Position numbers and translations under genes: made by a program. DNA of 6,338 nt from contig WLES01000052.1 in assembly GCA_009704155.1 (NCBI GenBank), positions 1-6,338 on the forward strand, read 5' to 3'. This document shows positions 5,561 through 6,338 of this stretch, in pieces (the first letter of the stretch is position 1; each line of letters starts with the position of its first letter). The notes under the pieces were generated by a model. It worked only from the letters and a program-made list of their open reading frames with translations, ran no database searches and was not told the origin of the DNA. Source of the stretch: Actinomycetota bacterium. GTDB taxonomy: Bacteria > Actinomycetota > Actinomycetes > Actinomycetales > Microbacteriaceae.

Positions 5561-6338
5561 TGCTAGCTGTCAGACTCGCGTTTACTCGGCGATGGCTGGG
5601 GATTTTGCTATTCACGACAGTCTTTGCCGCAGCGTGTGTTGCGCTCGGTGAGTGGCAGTTTGATAGGCGTGAGTCCGCACAACAGCAGATTCGAATGTTG
5701 GACAACAATTACGACCTAGTGCCTGGGCAAATCGATCTGATTATCGGGGACATCGATGACGAACCGGCCGACAGCAAATGGCGTTCAGTTAAGTTGACGG
5801 GCGAGTATCTCGACGACGCCACAACGTATGTGCGGAACCGCGTCAAACAGGGAACAATTGGGCTTGAGCAACTAGTTCCGTTTGAACTCGTCTCTGGCGA
5901 GATTGTGATTGTTGATCGTGGTTGGGTGCCGGCCGATGACAAGTATGAGAACCCTCGCGTGACACCAGAGACACCCGACGGTGAGGTTACGGTCATCGCA
6001 CGCCTCTATCCTGACGAACCCGTTGTTGAAGGTCGAAGTGCCCCAGAGGGGCAAATTGCCACAATCAACGCTGACACTTTTGCCGAGACACTGGATGCGC
6101 CCGTCTATATGGGTCTGTACGGGCAGCTCGTAAGCGAGACACCGGTTAGCGCTACCGGCTCTCTGTGGAGCCGCCCACTCCTTGACGAAGGTCCGCACCT
6201 TTCCTACGCTCTCCAGTGGTACGTGTTCGCACTGATGGGGTACTTCGGTTACGGTTGGGCGCTTGTCACTGAGGCGCGCGGCGACGCACCGAAGAAACCG
6301 AAAGCGAATCGGCGCCGGAAGGTCGAAGGCAGAACTGA
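5560..6338 (+). CDS. SURF1-family cytochrome oxidase assembly protein (open at right edge)
   Basis: SURF1 proteins are membrane proteins that help assemble the aa3-type cytochrome c oxidase, probably in haem a delivery. In the 259 visible residues, helix 1 (about 12-29) follows a basic TRRW anchor. It leads into the family motif GEWQFDRR (30-37). An extracytoplasmic domain of about 170 residues holds YVRNR and VDRGWVPA (118-125). The C-terminal signature GPHLSYALQWYVFALMGYFGYG (211-232, given here by its ends and key His213, Gln219 and Trp220) forms helix 2. A lysine/arginine-rich cytoplasmic tail follows, and no stop codon occurs before the window ends, so the gene is partial. The GTG start overlaps the DUF3099 stop by one base (TAGTG), which points to translational coupling. 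No cta genes lie in the window. Confidence 0.93.
   Translation, partial: MLAVRLAFTRRWLGILLFTTVFAAACVALGEWQFDRRESAQQQIRMLDNNYDLVPGQIDLIIGDIDDEPADSKWRSVKLTGEYLDDATTYVRNRVKQGTIGLEQLVPFELVSGEIVIVDRGWVPADDKYENPRVTPETPDGEVTVIARLYPDEPVVEGRSAPEGQIATINADTFAETLDAPVYMGLYGQLVSETPVSATGSLWSRPLLDEGPHLSYALQWYVFALMGYFGYGWALVTEARGDAPKKPKANRRRKVEGRT

Noticed and set aside
5709..6198. Two overlapping open frames antisense to the SURF1 gene
   Set aside because: The plus-strand frame carries unmistakable SURF1 motifs across the whole stretch, so the antisense frames are shadows.

Overview
The window reads as ordinary chromosomal DNA from a high-GC Gram-positive bacterium (Actinomycetota), most likely of the Microbacteriaceae type. 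The clues are a MabA-like FabG ending in GMGH, a DUF3099 membrane protein next to a SURF1 protein, a mycobacterial-style trehalose synthase, GTG starts, and several start codons that sit 6-7 bases after a TAnnnT box with no Shine-Dalgarno sequence (leaderless style). Base composition looks moderate by eye (mid to high 50s percent GC). I see no insertion sequence, tRNA, rRNA, CRISPR array, integrase or other sign of horizontal transfer.

Layout. Positions 1-241 (minus) hold the 5' part of an alpha/beta hydrolase that runs off the left edge. It is divergent from treS (260-1915, plus), and the 18 bp between the two starts carry overlapping -10-like boxes for both directions. A DEDDh 3'-5' exonuclease follows treS (1940-2641, plus). 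It ends at a strong two-way hairpin terminator (2653-2685), which it shares with the convergent gene for zinc-free ribosomal protein L31 type B (2697-2945, minus). Upstream of rpmE2 on the same strand is an orphan cytoplasmic ABC ATPase (2999-3784, minus). It is divergent from a one-domain phosphoserine phosphatase, serB (3903-4541, plus), across a 118-bp spacer that contains a dyad. The stop codon of serB overlaps that of the convergent fabG (4538-5248, minus). A 36-bp gap with back-to-back leaderless-type promoters separates fabG from a DUF3099 gene (5285-5560, plus). That gene overlaps by one base a SURF1 gene (5560 to beyond 6338, plus), which is still open at the right edge.

Functions. 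The genes are mostly unlinked housekeeping steps: trehalose/maltose interconversion, nucleic-acid exonuclease activity, translation, serine synthesis, fatty-acid elongation and cytochrome oxidase assembly. The only likely translationally coupled pair is DUF3099-SURF1. I found no convincing undescribed system. The most interesting signals are regulatory: compact divergent promoters with leaderless starts, the overlapping convergent stops, a possible leader hairpin before rpmE2, and the unusual Q-loop of the partnerless ABC ATPase.
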